A stretch of DNA of 64,000 nucleotides, taken from NCBI GenBank assembly GCA_965246915.1, contig CBDFGB010000033.1, positions 124,001 through 188,000 on the forward strand. Reading direction: 5' to 3'. The notes under the pieces were generated by a model that ran no database searches, was not told the origin of the DNA, and saw only the letters and a program-made list of their open reading frames with translations. The position numbers were made by a program, and so were the translations under genes. The stretch's first letter is position 1. Each line of letters starts with the position of its first letter. This DNA comes from CAVRQM01 sp965246915 (GTDB taxonomy: Bacteria; Pseudomonadota; Alphaproteobacteria; Acetobacterales; Acetobacteraceae). This document shows, piece by piece, positions 52,401-60,524 of the stretch.

Positions 52401-53431
52401 TAGACGTTCTCCGAAATGAAGATTTCGAACGGCAGCAGCGTCTGGCTCGCCGGTGCCGCCTCCGGCGCGGCCAGAGCCCGCAGCATGGCGGCAACCGCCC
52501 GTTCCGCCAGGAGCGGCAGCGGCGTGGACAGCACCATGGTCACGATCCCGTCGATCAGCCCGGCCCTGCTGTCGGGGGTGAGTTCGTTGCACACCATGGC
52601 GACCCGCCGGCCGCCCCCCTCCTCGCGCAGCGCCTCGATCACCCCCTCCATGCCGCCGCCAGTGATATAGAGGCCCGCGAGGTCGGCGTGGCGGGCGAGC
52701 AGATCAAGGGTCGCCTCGTGCGCGAGGCGGCGTTCCTCCAGATTGACCGTCGCCTCCAGCACGTGAAATTCGGGGGCGTGTTCGCGGAAATAGGACCGGA
52801 AACCGATTTCGCAGAGTTCATGGCCGAGATAGCGGTGGCTGCCGACCAGGATGCCGATCTTGCCAGGACGGATGGCGACCCGGGCGATCGCCCAGCCGGC
52901 GGTGCGGCCCGCCTTGCGGCTATCGAGCCCGACGTAGCCGGCGCGGGTATCGGCGGAGAGGTCGGACAATAACGTGACGACTGGCACGCCGCGCTCGCGC
53001 AGGGCCGCGACCGCTTCGGAGACGTGCGGATGGTCGACCGCGACGACGGCGAGCGCGTCGACCCTTCGGCCCATTTCGCGCAAACTGTCGGCGATCTTGC
53101 CCGGCACGAGATCGTCCATGAATTCGATCACCACGCGGCCGCGAATGCTCCCGGCCGCCTTCACGGCGGCGATGAGTTCGGCGCTAAGGACTTGATAGAA
53201 ATGGTTGGCCGGCTTTTGCAGCAGGAAGCCAAGCGCGCGCGCAGGCAGCTCGTCTTGGAGGCGGCGGCGCAACAGCGGCGTCGCGTGATAGCCGAGCGCC
53301 TCGGCCGCCCTCAGGACGCGCCGCGCCGTGTCCTCGCGCACCGCGTGGCGCTCGTTGAGGACGCGGTCGACCGTGGCGACGCTGACGCCGGCCTCGCGCG
53401 CGAGGTCGGAGACGGTGGGGCGTCGGCTCAC
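52400..53431 (-). CDS. LacI family transcriptional regulator
   Basis: 343 residues from the GTG at 53431. RPTVSDLAREAGVSVATVDR with the hinge-helix LGYHATPLLRRR is a LacI-type DNA-binding domain. The effector domain (residues 65-340) is a periplasmic-binding-like fold with RALGFLLQKPANHFYQVLSA and GLYITGGGMEGVIEAL, similar to regulators of sugar and inositol use. It is followed in the same transcript by the aldo/keto reductase gene and is divergent from the moc-like operon. The 120-base gap between them contains a palindromic operator candidate. Confidence 0.9.
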   Translation of the reverse strand: MSRRPTVSDLAREAGVSVATVDRVLNERHAVREDTARRVLRAAEALGYHATPLLRRRLQDELPARALGFLLQKPANHFYQVLSAELIAAVKAAGSIRGRVVIEFMDDLVPGKIADSLREMGRRVDALAVVAVDHPHVSEAVAALRERGVPVVTLLSDLSADTRAGYVGLDSRKAGRTAGWAIARVAIRPGKIGILVGSHRYLGHELCEIGFRSYFREHAPEFHVLEATVNLEERRLAHEATLDLLARHADLAGLYITGGGMEGVIEALREEGGGRRVAMVCNELTPDSRAGLIDGIVTMVLSTPLPLLAERAVAAMLRALAAPEAAPASQTLLPFEIFISENV

Positions 53432-53463
53432 CTGACGGGGTCCATCACCGTTCCATAGCAGCG

Positions 53464-53490
53464 CTGATAGAATTTGACAGGATCTATCAG
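53464..53490. promoter_or_regulatory. Palindromic operator candidate for the LacI regulator
   Basis: CTGATAGA (53464-53471) and TCTATCAG (53483-53490) are a perfect 8-base inverted repeat with an 11-base spacer that contains TTGACA. It lies between the divergent lacI-type gene and the mocDEF-like genes, the expected place for a shared operator. Which protein binds is inferred from position only. Confidence 0.5.
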
Positions 53491-53496
53491 GTTTTC

Positions 53497-53525
53497 TTGA
53501 GCCTGCGCGGCGCAATACATAATAT
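53497..53525 (+). promoter_or_regulatory. Predicted promoter of the mocDEF-like operon
   Basis: TTGAGC at 53497-53502 and TAATAT at 53520-53525 are separated by 17 bases; the overlapping hexamer CATAAT (53518-53523) matches the -10 consensus at five of six positions. This stands just downstream of the palindromic operator candidate and 26 bases before the desaturase-like gene. Confidence 0.45.
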
Positions 53526-53551
53526 GGGTCGTGGCCGGGAAGGAGACCGAG

Positions 53552-54622
53552 ATGTCCGCGAGCGCCAGGGACTACAGCCTGATCGGCCCGGAGCGAGACG
53601 CCGCAACGGTGCGCGGGCTCGCGTCGGCCACCTGGTACGCAAGCCCGGTTCCCCGACCGCGCATGAAAGAGCTTATGCGCCGCAGCGACGGGCCGGCCGT
53701 TCGCGACACGCTGCTGTGGCTCGCCTGTCTCGCGGTGACCGGCGGCCTCGGCGTGGTGCTATGGGGAAGCTGGTGGGCGGTGCCGGTGTTCGCGGTCTAT
53801 GGCGTGCTCTATGGCTCGGCGTCGGACAGCCGCTGGCACGAATGCGGCCATCGCACGGCGTTCAAGACTCCTTGGATGAACGACGTGGTCTATCAGATCG
53901 CGTGCTTCATGATCCTGCGCGAGCCGACGCCCTGGCGCTGGAGCCACACGCGCCATCACACGGATACGATCGTCGTCGGTCTCGATCCGGAAATTGCGGT
54001 GCCGCGGCCGCCCAACCTCGGCAATCTGCTGCTCAGCCTGTTCGCCCTGCGCAGCGGGCCGAAGGAGTTGCGCCGCGTCGTGCTGCATGCGTTCGGCCGA
54101 ATCGTGCCGGAGGAGCGCACCTATATTCCGGAGGGCGAGTTCCCAAAGGTCTTTTTTGCCGCTCGGGTGTGGCTGGTGATCTATGCCGCGGTGATCGGGA
54201 CGGCGATCGCGATGCAAAGCTGGCTGCCGCTGGTGTTGGTGGGGCTCCCGTCGTTTTACGGCGCGTGGCTCTATCTCGTGTTCGGCCTCACGCAGCACGC
54301 TGGCCTCGCGGAGGACACGCTTGACCATCGGCTCAACAGCCGAACAGTCTACATGAACCCGGTCTTTCGATTTCTCTACATGAACATGAACTATCATGTG
54401 GAACACCACATGTTCCCGATGGTGCCGTTCCACGCGTTGCCCCAGCTGCACGAGGCGATGAAGCACGACACGCCGCCGCCGTACCATGGCCTGCTCGGCG
54501 CCTACCGGGAGATCATTCCCACGATCCTGCGGCAACGTCGCGACCCGAGCTACTTCATCAGGCGAACACTGCCTGCCGGCGCCACGCCGATGGTCCAGTC
54601 CATGCCGATGGCCGCGGAATGA
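53552..54622 (+). CDS. MocD-like fatty-acid-desaturase-family oxygenase
   Basis: 356 residues from ATG 53552 (AAGGAG six bases upstream). It is a membrane-bound di-iron desaturase/hydroxylase-family protein with histidine boxes HECGH (SDSRWHECGHRTAF), HTRHH (WSHTRHHTDT) and HVEHH (MNYHVEHHMFPMVPFHALP), and hydrophobic pairs near residues 55-95 and 205-245. Followed directly by a Rieske ferredoxin and a ferredoxin reductase, it matches the mocDEF arrangement known from rhizopine catabolism in Rhizobium, where an O-demethylating oxygenase is proposed. Substrate here unknown. Confidence 0.82.
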   Translation: MSASARDYSLIGPERDAATVRGLASATWYASPVPRPRMKELMRRSDGPAVRDTLLWLACLAVTGGLGVVLWGSWWAVPVFAVYGVLYGSASDSRWHECGHRTAFKTPWMNDVVYQIACFMILREPTPWRWSHTRHHTDTIVVGLDPEIAVPRPPNLGNLLLSLFALRSGPKELRRVVLHAFGRIVPEERTYIPEGEFPKVFFAARVWLVIYAAVIGTAIAMQSWLPLVLVGLPSFYGAWLYLVFGLTQHAGLAEDTLDHRLNSRTVYMNPVFRFLYMNMNYHVEHHMFPMVPFHALPQLHEAMKHDTPPPYHGLLGAYREIIPTILRQRRDPSYFIRRTLPAGATPMVQSMPMAAE

Positions 54623-54936
54623 GCGACGGTTGGGTCGAGGCCTGTCGCGAGGACGATATCGAGCCGGAGGACGTAATCCGGTTCGATCACGCCGGACGAA
54701 CGTTCGCGATCTATCGCACCGAAGACGACGCGTTCCACGCGACGGACGGGCTTTGCACGCACGAGGCAGTGCATCTGGCCGACGGGTTCGTCATGGGCAC
54801 GGTCATCGAGTGTCCAAAACACAACGGCCGGTTCGACTTTCGCACCGGCGAGGCGAAGGGCGCGCCGGCCTGTGTCGCCCTGCGGACCTACCAGGTGCGG
54901 CGCGAGGGTGGCGCGATCTTCATAAAGCCTGACTGA
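54619..54936 (+). CDS. MocE family Rieske-type [2Fe-2S] ferredoxin
   Basis: A protein of 105 residues. The Rieske ligands are Cys46-x-His48 (TDGLCTHEAVHLADG) and Cys65-x2-His68 (VIECPKHNGRFDF), as in bacterial oxygenase ferredoxins. ATG at 54619 overlaps the stop of the upstream oxygenase gene by four bases. It should pass electrons from the reductase encoded eight bases downstream to the membrane di-iron oxygenase. Confidence 0.9.
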   Translation: MSDGWVEACREDDIEPEDVIRFDHAGRTFAIYRTEDDAFHATDGLCTHEAVHLADGFVMGTVIECPKHNGRFDFRTGEAKGAPACVALRTYQVRREGGAIFIKPD

Positions 54937-54943
54937 TCTCTCC

Positions 54944-56149
54944 ATGATCGGCGCGATGGTCATCGTCGGTGCCGGGGAGGCCGGGGGCCGCGCCGCGCTC
55001 GCGTTGCGTGAGCGTGGGTTCGGGGGCGAGATCGTGCTGATCGGCGAGGAGCCGCATGCGCCGTACGAGCGGCCGCCGCTGTCCAAGTCGGTGATGACGC
55101 ATCCCGACCCGACGCCGAAACAGATCGCCACCGACGACCAATGGCGCGCATCGTCGATCCGTTTTATGCCGGGCATGACGGCCGCGCACATCGACCGTGC
55201 CGCGTCACGAGTCATCCTGTCGGACGGCACAGCGATCGACTACGCGCGCCTCCTGTTGGCCACTGGCGCGCGGCCAAGACTCCTGTCCGTGCCGGGTGCA
55301 GAGCGGGCGCTGTATCTGAGAAATTTCGCGGACGCGCTCGCGCTGCGGGCGCGGTTGCCGGATGGCGCGCACGTGACCGTCATCGGCGGCGGCTTTATTG
55401 GGTTGGAGGTCGCGGCGAGCGCGGTGGCGCGCGGCTGTCGCGTGACCCTTCTCGAGGTCGGTCCGCGCATCCTGACGCGCGGCGTGCCCGAGGAGATCGC
55501 GGCCCATGTCGCCGCGCGGCATCGTGCGGCGGGGGTGGACGTGCGCGTCGGCGTGTCGATCGCGGGCATCGCGGAAGGTCGCGTATCGTTTGCGAATGGA
55601 TCGGAGATCGTCTGCGACTGCATCCTCGCCGGCATTGGAGCGCTGCCGGAGACCACGCTGGCGGCGGAATGTGGTCTGGAGATCGAAAATGGCGTGCGCG
55701 TCGATGCGGCGTTGCGCAGTAGCGATCCGTCGATTTTCGCCGCAGGGGATTGCTGTTCGTTCCCCGCGCCGCTTTATGGCGGCCGAAGGCTGCGGCTTGA
55801 GGCGTGGCGAAACGCGTCGGAGCAGGGCAGCGTGGCGGCCGCGAACATGCTCGGTGTCGAGCAGGCGTATGACGCGGTGCCGTGGTTCTGGTCGGACCAG
55901 TATGACGAGGTGCTGCAGGTTGCGGGGTTGGTCGACGAGGCGGTGACGACGGTGCGGCGCGACGGGGCGGGTATGCTGTTCTTCCACCTCGACGCGGCCG
56001 GCAGGTTGGTGGCGGCCAGCGGCGTCGGCCTCCCCTCGGTCGCCAAGGACCTACGGATCGCGGAGATGCTGATTGCTCGGCGCGCCACCCCCGACCCCGC
56101 GTCGCTGGCCGCCCCGTCATTCCGATTGAAAACGCTGCTCGGGGCATGA
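54944..56149 (+). CDS. MocF-like FAD-dependent ferredoxin reductase
   Basis: A protein of 401 residues of the oxygenase-linked ferredoxin reductase group (BphA4/putidaredoxin reductase type). The FAD dinucleotide motif is MVIVGAGEAGGRAALALRER with YERPPLSK, the NAD(P)H motif is VTVIGGGFIGLEVAASAVAR, and the second FAD motif is PSIFAAGDCCSFPAPLYGGR. The C-terminal reductase domain starts near residue 320. It completes a three-component oxygenase set with the two upstream genes. The 76-base gap to bioA holds a stem-loop. Confidence 0.9.
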   Translation: MIGAMVIVGAGEAGGRAALALRERGFGGEIVLIGEEPHAPYERPPLSKSVMTHPDPTPKQIATDDQWRASSIRFMPGMTAAHIDRAASRVILSDGTAIDYARLLLATGARPRLLSVPGAERALYLRNFADALALRARLPDGAHVTVIGGGFIGLEVAASAVARGCRVTLLEVGPRILTRGVPEEIAAHVAARHRAAGVDVRVGVSIAGIAEGRVSFANGSEIVCDCILAGIGALPETTLAAECGLEIENGVRVDAALRSSDPSIFAAGDCCSFPAPLYGGRRLRLEAWRNASEQGSVAAANMLGVEQAYDAVPWFWSDQYDEVLQVAGLVDEAVTTVRRDGAGMLFFHLDAAGRLVAASGVGLPSVAKDLRIAEMLIARRATPDPASLAAPSFRLKTLLGA

Positions 56150-56151
56150 GA

Positions 56152-56185
56152 CTGCCCGGAAGAGAGTCTGATCCGCCACGGGCAG
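56152..56185. terminator. Stem-loop between convergent mocF-like and bioA genes
   Basis: CTGCCCG (56152-56158) pairs with CGGGCAG (56179-56185) over a 20-base loop. The large loop and missing U-tract make terminator function plausible but not certain. Confidence 0.35.
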
Positions 56186-56225
56186 AGATAGCCGGGGCGG
56201 TGATCCACGGCTCGCAAAGACTGTC

Positions 56226-57455
56226 CTAAAGGGCCTCGCGGATCACGGCGTAGACCTGGTCCAGTTCGGCCGGCGTGATGCAGTAGGGCGGCATGACGTA
56301 GACCACGTTGCCCAGCGGGCGCAGCAGCACGTCGCGGGCCAGGAACGACGCCCGCAACGTCGGGCCGATCTCCGACAGATAGCCCGTGGCCGGCACGCCG
56401 ACATCCATCGCCACGATCGTCCCGCAACGGCGGACATTGGCCAGCCGTCCATGTCCGGCGATCGCGTCCGCCGATCGTTGCTGCGCCAGGGAAAGTCCGC
56501 CGATGCGTTCCATCACCGGCTCATCGCGCCAGACGTCGACATTGGCCAGCGCCGCTGCGCAGGCGATTGGATTGGCGGTGTAGGAGCTGGAATGAAAGAA
56601 TGTTCGGCTGCGATCCATCGAGAAATGAGCCTGAAAAATCTCAGCGGTGGCCAAGGTGGCCGCGAGCGGAATGGAGCCGCCCGTCAGTCCTTTCGATGTG
56701 CACAGGATGTCGGGTGCCACCGCCGCCTGCTCGCAGGCGAACAGCGTGCCGGTGCGACCCCAGCCTGTCATGACCTCATCGGCGATGAGCAGCGTGCCCG
56801 TGGCGGTGGCGATGCGCCGCAGCTCTCCCAGAACCCAGGCCGGATACATCATCATCCCGCCGGCCCCGAGGACCAGCGGCTCGACGATGAGCGCGGCGGT
56901 CCGACGGGTTTGGGCGAATCCCTCGAAGGCATCGAGCGTGTCCTGCTCGCGCCCCGGCGAAGGGAACGGCACCGTGTCGACGTCGAACAACAAGGCTTCG
57001 TAGGCCGCATTGAACACGCCCCTGGCGCCGACGCTCATCGCGCCGATCGTATCGCCGTGGTAGCTGTGCTCCATCACCACGACGCGGTCGCGACCCTCGC
57101 CACGGTTGCGGAACGTGCCCAGCGCCATCTTGAGTGCGACCTCGACGCTCGTCGAACCGGAATCCGAATAGAAGACGTGTTCCAGGCCCGGCGGCGACAG
57201 GGCCACGAGAGCTGCGGCGAGGCGCTCGGCGGGCTCGTGCGTAAAGCCCGCGAAAATGATCTGATCCAGCCGCTCGGCGGTGTCGCGAATCGCCGAGACG
57301 ATGCGCTCGTGGCGGTGGCGATGCGTGATCACCCACCAGGAGGAGATCGCATCCAGGAACTCTCGCCCATCGCGGGTGAACAGGCTCGCGCCGGAGGTGC
57401 GCACGACCTCCGGCATCGACGGTTCGTTCGCGTGCTGGGTGAACGGGTGCCACAC
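56226..57455 (-). CDS. bioA: Adenosylmethionine-8-amino-7-oxononanoate aminotransferase
   Basis: About 409 residues from the GTG at 57455; a CTG at 57470 that overlaps the bioD stop is an alternative. BioA transfers an amino group from S-adenosylmethionine to KAPA to form DAPA. The class III aminotransferase motifs are VWHPFTQHANEP at the N-terminus, FYSDSGSTSVEVALKMALG, MEHSYHGDTIGAMSVG, TLLIADEVMTGWGRTGTLFA, and the PLP Lys in ILCTSKGLTGGSIPLAATL. It is last of the bioB-bioD-bioA unit. Confidence 0.92.
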   Translation of the reverse strand: MWHPFTQHANEPSMPEVVRTSGASLFTRDGREFLDAISSWWVITHRHRHERIVSAIRDTAERLDQIIFAGFTHEPAERLAAALVALSPPGLEHVFYSDSGSTSVEVALKMALGTFRNRGEGRDRVVVMEHSYHGDTIGAMSVGARGVFNAAYEALLFDVDTVPFPSPGREQDTLDAFEGFAQTRRTAALIVEPLVLGAGGMMMYPAWVLGELRRIATATGTLLIADEVMTGWGRTGTLFACEQAAVAPDILCTSKGLTGGSIPLAATLATAEIFQAHFSMDRSRTFFHSSSYTANPIACAAALANVDVWRDEPVMERIGGLSLAQQRSADAIAGHGRLANVRRCGTIVAMDVGVPATGYLSEIGPTLRASFLARDVLLRPLGNVVYVMPPYCITPAELDQVYAVIREAL

Positions 57456-57466
57456 CGGCGAGCCGC

Positions 57467-58096
57467 TCAGGGGAAAAAATCCGCGAGGCGGAACTGCGTG
57501 GCGAACGCCGCGCGCAGCGTCGCCGGGGTCAGGGGGTCGAGGTTGGGAAGGCGTCCCAACACTGGCGCACCCGAGAAGCCGGCGATCGTCGCCTCCGTAT
57601 CCGGGATGTTGTGGCCGACGAACGCGATCCCCAGGACCGGCACGTCGCGGCGGCGCAGTGCCTCGATCGAGAGCAGGGCGTGATTGATGCCGCCCAGCGC
57701 GGTCCGGGCGCACAGCACGATGGGCAGTCCCCATCGCGCGAACACATCGATCATCAGGGTATGCCGATCGACGGGCACCAGCAGGCCGCCGGTCCCCTCG
57801 ATCACCAATGCGCCGTCCAGGTGCGGCGGGACCAGTGCCGTATCGATCGCGACGCCGTCGATCTCGGCCGATCGGTGCGGCGAGGCGGGCGTGCGGAGGC
57901 GATAGGCCTCGGGCACGATACGATTGGCTGGAAGAGCCCCCAGCCGGGCGGCGGTCTGGCTGTCGGTCTCCCCGTCAAGTCCGGACTGTATCGGCTTCCA
58001 GTAGGACGCGCCGCATGCGCCCGCCAACGCCGCCGAGAATATGGTCTTTCCGACGCCGGTATCCGTTCCGGCGACGACCAGCGCGCGACCGCTCAC
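57467..58096 (-). CDS. bioD: Dethiobiotin synthase
   Basis: 209 residues from the GTG at 58096, which overlaps the bioB stop (GTGA). The P-loop VAGTDTGVGKTIFSAALAGA and the carbamate/DAPA region YWKPIQSGLDGETDSQTAAR are typical, with VIEGTGGLLVPVDRHTLMID and AFVGHNIPDTEATI in the nucleotide site. It closes the ureido ring of biotin from DAPA, CO2 and ATP. The stop lies 11 bases before the bioA GTG. Confidence 0.93.
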   Translation of the reverse strand: MSGRALVVAGTDTGVGKTIFSAALAGACGASYWKPIQSGLDGETDSQTAARLGALPANRIVPEAYRLRTPASPHRSAEIDGVAIDTALVPPHLDGALVIEGTGGLLVPVDRHTLMIDVFARWGLPIVLCARTALGGINHALLSIEALRRRDVPVLGIAFVGHNIPDTEATIAGFSGAPVLGRLPNLDPLTPATLRAAFATQFRLADFFP

Positions 58097-59070
58097 GTGC
58101 TTGCCGGCGCGGTCGCTCGCAGGCCAAGCCGCTCGAACAAGGCCGTGTCGCGGTCCATCCCCGGATTGTCCGTGGTCAGCAGAACCGGGCCGGAAAACAT
58201 GGAGTTCGCACCTGCGAAGAAGCACAGTGCCTGCATCTCGTCACTCATGCCCGTGCGGCCGGCGGAGAGCCGAACATGCGAGCGCGGCATCATGACACGG
58301 GCAAGTGCGACGACGCGGACGAAATCGATCGGATCGACCTTTGTGGCCCGTTCGAGCTTCGTGCCGGGGATCGGGATGAGCATGTTGATCGGAACACTTT
58401 CGGGATGCACTGGCAGGTTCGCCAGCGTCACCAGCATGTCGACCCGGTCGTCCACCGTCTCGCCGAGCCCCAGGATCCCGCCCGCGCACACCTTGATGCC
58501 CGCCTCGCGCACCACCGACAGTGTGTCCAGCCGGTCGGCGAAACGGCGCGTCGTGACGATGTCGGCGTAGTGGCGCTCCGACGTGTCGATGTTGTGGTTG
58601 TAATAGTCGAGACCGGCTTCGGCCAGCGCTTCGGCCTGGGCCGTCGACAGCATGCCGAGCGTCATGCAGGTCTCCAGCCCCAGCGCCTTCACGCCCGCAA
58701 CCATCCCGGACAGTCCCGCCAGATCGCGGTCCTTCGGGCTGCGCCATGCCGCCCCCATGCAATAGCGCGTGGCCCCCTGCGCCTTGGCGCGGCGCGCCTC
58801 GTCGATCACCCGCTCGACCTGCATCAGCCGCGAGGCGGCAAGACCGGTCGGGGCCTGCGCCGACTGGCTGCAATAGCCGCAATCCTCGGGGCAGCCGCCC
58901 GTCTTGATGGACAGCAATTGGCTGAGCTGCACCGAGTTCGGATCGAAATGCCGCCGATGCACGCTCTGCGACTGGAACAGCAGGTCGTTGAACGGTAGGT
59001 CGTGCACCGCCCGCGCCTGCCCGCGCGTCCAGTCGTGTCGAAGTCCGTCGGATTTCGGGTTCGCGTTCAT
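58093..59070 (-). CDS. bioB: Biotin synthase (radical SAM)
   Basis: 325 residues from ATG 59070. The radical SAM cluster cysteines are Cys60, Cys64 and Cys67 (TGGCPEDCGYCSQSA). Further hallmarks are RYCMGAAWRSPKDRDL, ETCMTLGMLSTAQAEALAEA, YYNHNIDTSERHYADI, and RLSAGRTGMSDEMQALCFFA with the Arg ligand of the [2Fe-2S] cluster. It inserts sulfur into dethiobiotin. The frame extends upstream into a 15-base tandem repeat coding for GLQAP units, which I regard as leader DNA, not as protein. Confidence 0.95.
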   Translation of the reverse strand: MNANPKSDGLRHDWTRGQARAVHDLPFNDLLFQSQSVHRRHFDPNSVQLSQLLSIKTGGCPEDCGYCSQSAQAPTGLAASRLMQVERVIDEARRAKAQGATRYCMGAAWRSPKDRDLAGLSGMVAGVKALGLETCMTLGMLSTAQAEALAEAGLDYYNHNIDTSERHYADIVTTRRFADRLDTLSVVREAGIKVCAGGILGLGETVDDRVDMLVTLANLPVHPESVPINMLIPIPGTKLERATKVDPIDFVRVVALARVMMPRSHVRLSAGRTGMSDEMQALCFFAGANSMFSGPVLLTTDNPGMDRDTALFERLGLRATAPAST

Positions 59071-59145
59071 CGCGGCAATCTGCCAGACGGCCGTCGGCCC
59101 CGCCAGCGCGCGGGCGGGCGGGCGGCGCGGTCGCCCTTCGATTGC

Positions 59146-59204
59146 TTGCAGGCCCGGTGCTTGCAGGCCCGGTGCTTGCAGGCCCGGTGCTTGCAGGCCC
59201 GGTG
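59146..59204. repeat. 15-base tandem repeat, 3.9 copies, in the bioB leader region
   Basis: The unit TTGCAGGCCCGGTGC occurs at 59146, 59161 and 59176, with a fourth copy from 59191 lacking its last base. The array lies in the 232-base gap between the divergent bioB and MFS genes. The copies are identical, which suggests recent expansion. It is not a CRISPR: there are no spacers. The rest of the gap shows no clear promoter or BioR-type site. Confidence 0.93.
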
Positions 59205-59302
59205 TCGCGACGGCTAGCCTCATTTGGAATGCTGCGTCGAGGGCGGCAAACGGGGGCCGGCGTGGCGGAGAAAATCATGCGCGTGGCGTCACGGACCACT
59301 TG

Positions 59303-60511
59303 ATGCAGACACGGATCGCGCCGCTCCTGCCGGTCTATCTCGTCATCTTCGTGGCCTTCATCGGCTATTCGATGATGGTCAATTTCTTTGTCCCCCTGCT
59401 GATGAACGATCACGGCTTCCTGCCGAACGACGCCAGTCCAGGCACACGGGCCACGACGATCGGACTGCTGCTGGCCGCCTATCCGGTGGGACAGTTCTTC
59501 GGTTCGCCGGTCCTCGGCGCGCTGTCCGATCGCTACGGGCGCAAGCCGGTTTTACTTGCCTCGCTGGCGGTCGCGGTCGCCTGCTACGGGCTCGTCGCCT
59601 TCGCGGTGCAGGAGCGGCGGCTCGCGCTGCTGGCGCTCGCTTGCCTGATCGGCGGGCTGTGCGAGAGCAACATCGCGATCGCCCAAAGCGCGGTGGCCGA
59701 CGTCGCGGGCCCCAGGGATCGAGGTCGTCTGTTCGCCTATATCTATTCGGCCTGCAGCGTCGGCTATATCGCCGGGCCGTTGGGAGGCGGGCAGATCGCC
59801 CAGCTCGCGGGTTTCGCGACCCCTTTCTGGATTGTCGCGGGACTGCTCGTCCTGACGCTGGGGTGGGTCGCCGTGTCGTTCCGGGAGACGCATCAGGGCG
59901 ATCGCTCCCGAAGGCTGGATTACGGAGCGACGTTCTCTGGCCTGGCGACGGTGTTCACCGACCGGCCCCTCCGCCGCGTCTATTTCATCAACTTCGTCTT
60001 CTACCTGACGCTGTTCGGCTATTTCCGGATCGTTCTGGTCTACATGATCGACACCTGGCACATGATCGCCAGCGAGTCGGCCATGCACTATTCCTACTGC
60101 GCCTTCGTCTCGCTGATCGCCAGCATGATACTGACCGCGCCGCTGCTGCGCAGGTTCGGAGCACGGCGCCTGGCCAGCTGCAGCGCGGTGCTCTCCGGCC
60201 TCGGCATGATCGCGATCACGTTGCCGTCCGCCGAGGGCACATTGTGGTTCACCATCGGCCCGGTGGCCTTGGTCGGCACGTTGGTGCTCACCTCCTGCGC
60301 GACGCTGCTGTCCGGTATGGTCGGCGCCGAGCGGCAGGGACGGGTGATGGGCAACAACCAGGCGCTGCAGGTCGGTGGCGAGGCGATCGGCGCGGTGCTC
60401 GGTGGCCTGATCGCCGCGCAATTCGTCTCGCTGCCGTTGATCGTCTTCGGGGTTATGCTGGCCGGGGCGGGATTGTTGCTGATCACGGTCCGCACGACCG
60501 ACCCCGCTTGA
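59303..60511 (+). CDS. Major facilitator superfamily transporter
   Basis: 402 residues from ATG 59303 with about twelve membrane helices. The MFS signature between helices 2 and 3 is GALSDRYGRKPVLLASLAVA, preceded by AAYPVGQFFGSPVLG, and helix 5 has YSACSVGYIAGPLGGGQIAQ, typical of drug:H+ antiporters of the TetA/Bcr-like group. It is 13 bases before the HlyD-type gene and may be in the same transcript. Whether it exports drugs or imports a nutrient such as biotin precursor cannot be decided. Confidence 0.88.
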   Translation: MQTRIAPLLPVYLVIFVAFIGYSMMVNFFVPLLMNDHGFLPNDASPGTRATTIGLLLAAYPVGQFFGSPVLGALSDRYGRKPVLLASLAVAVACYGLVAFAVQERRLALLALACLIGGLCESNIAIAQSAVADVAGPRDRGRLFAYIYSACSVGYIAGPLGGGQIAQLAGFATPFWIVAGLLVLTLGWVAVSFRETHQGDRSRRLDYGATFSGLATVFTDRPLRRVYFINFVFYLTLFGYFRIVLVYMIDTWHMIASESAMHYSYCAFVSLIASMILTAPLLRRFGARRLASCSAVLSGLGMIAITLPSAEGTLWFTIGPVALVGTLVLTSCATLLSGMVGAERQGRVMGNNQALQVGGEAIGAVLGGLIAAQFVSLPLIVFGVMLAGAGLLLITVRTTDPA

Positions 60512-60524
60512 TCCCCAACGCGCC

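Noticed and set aside
59146..59204. CRISPR array
   Set aside because: The repeats are directly contiguous with no spacers and no cas genes are present; this is a simple tandem repeat.
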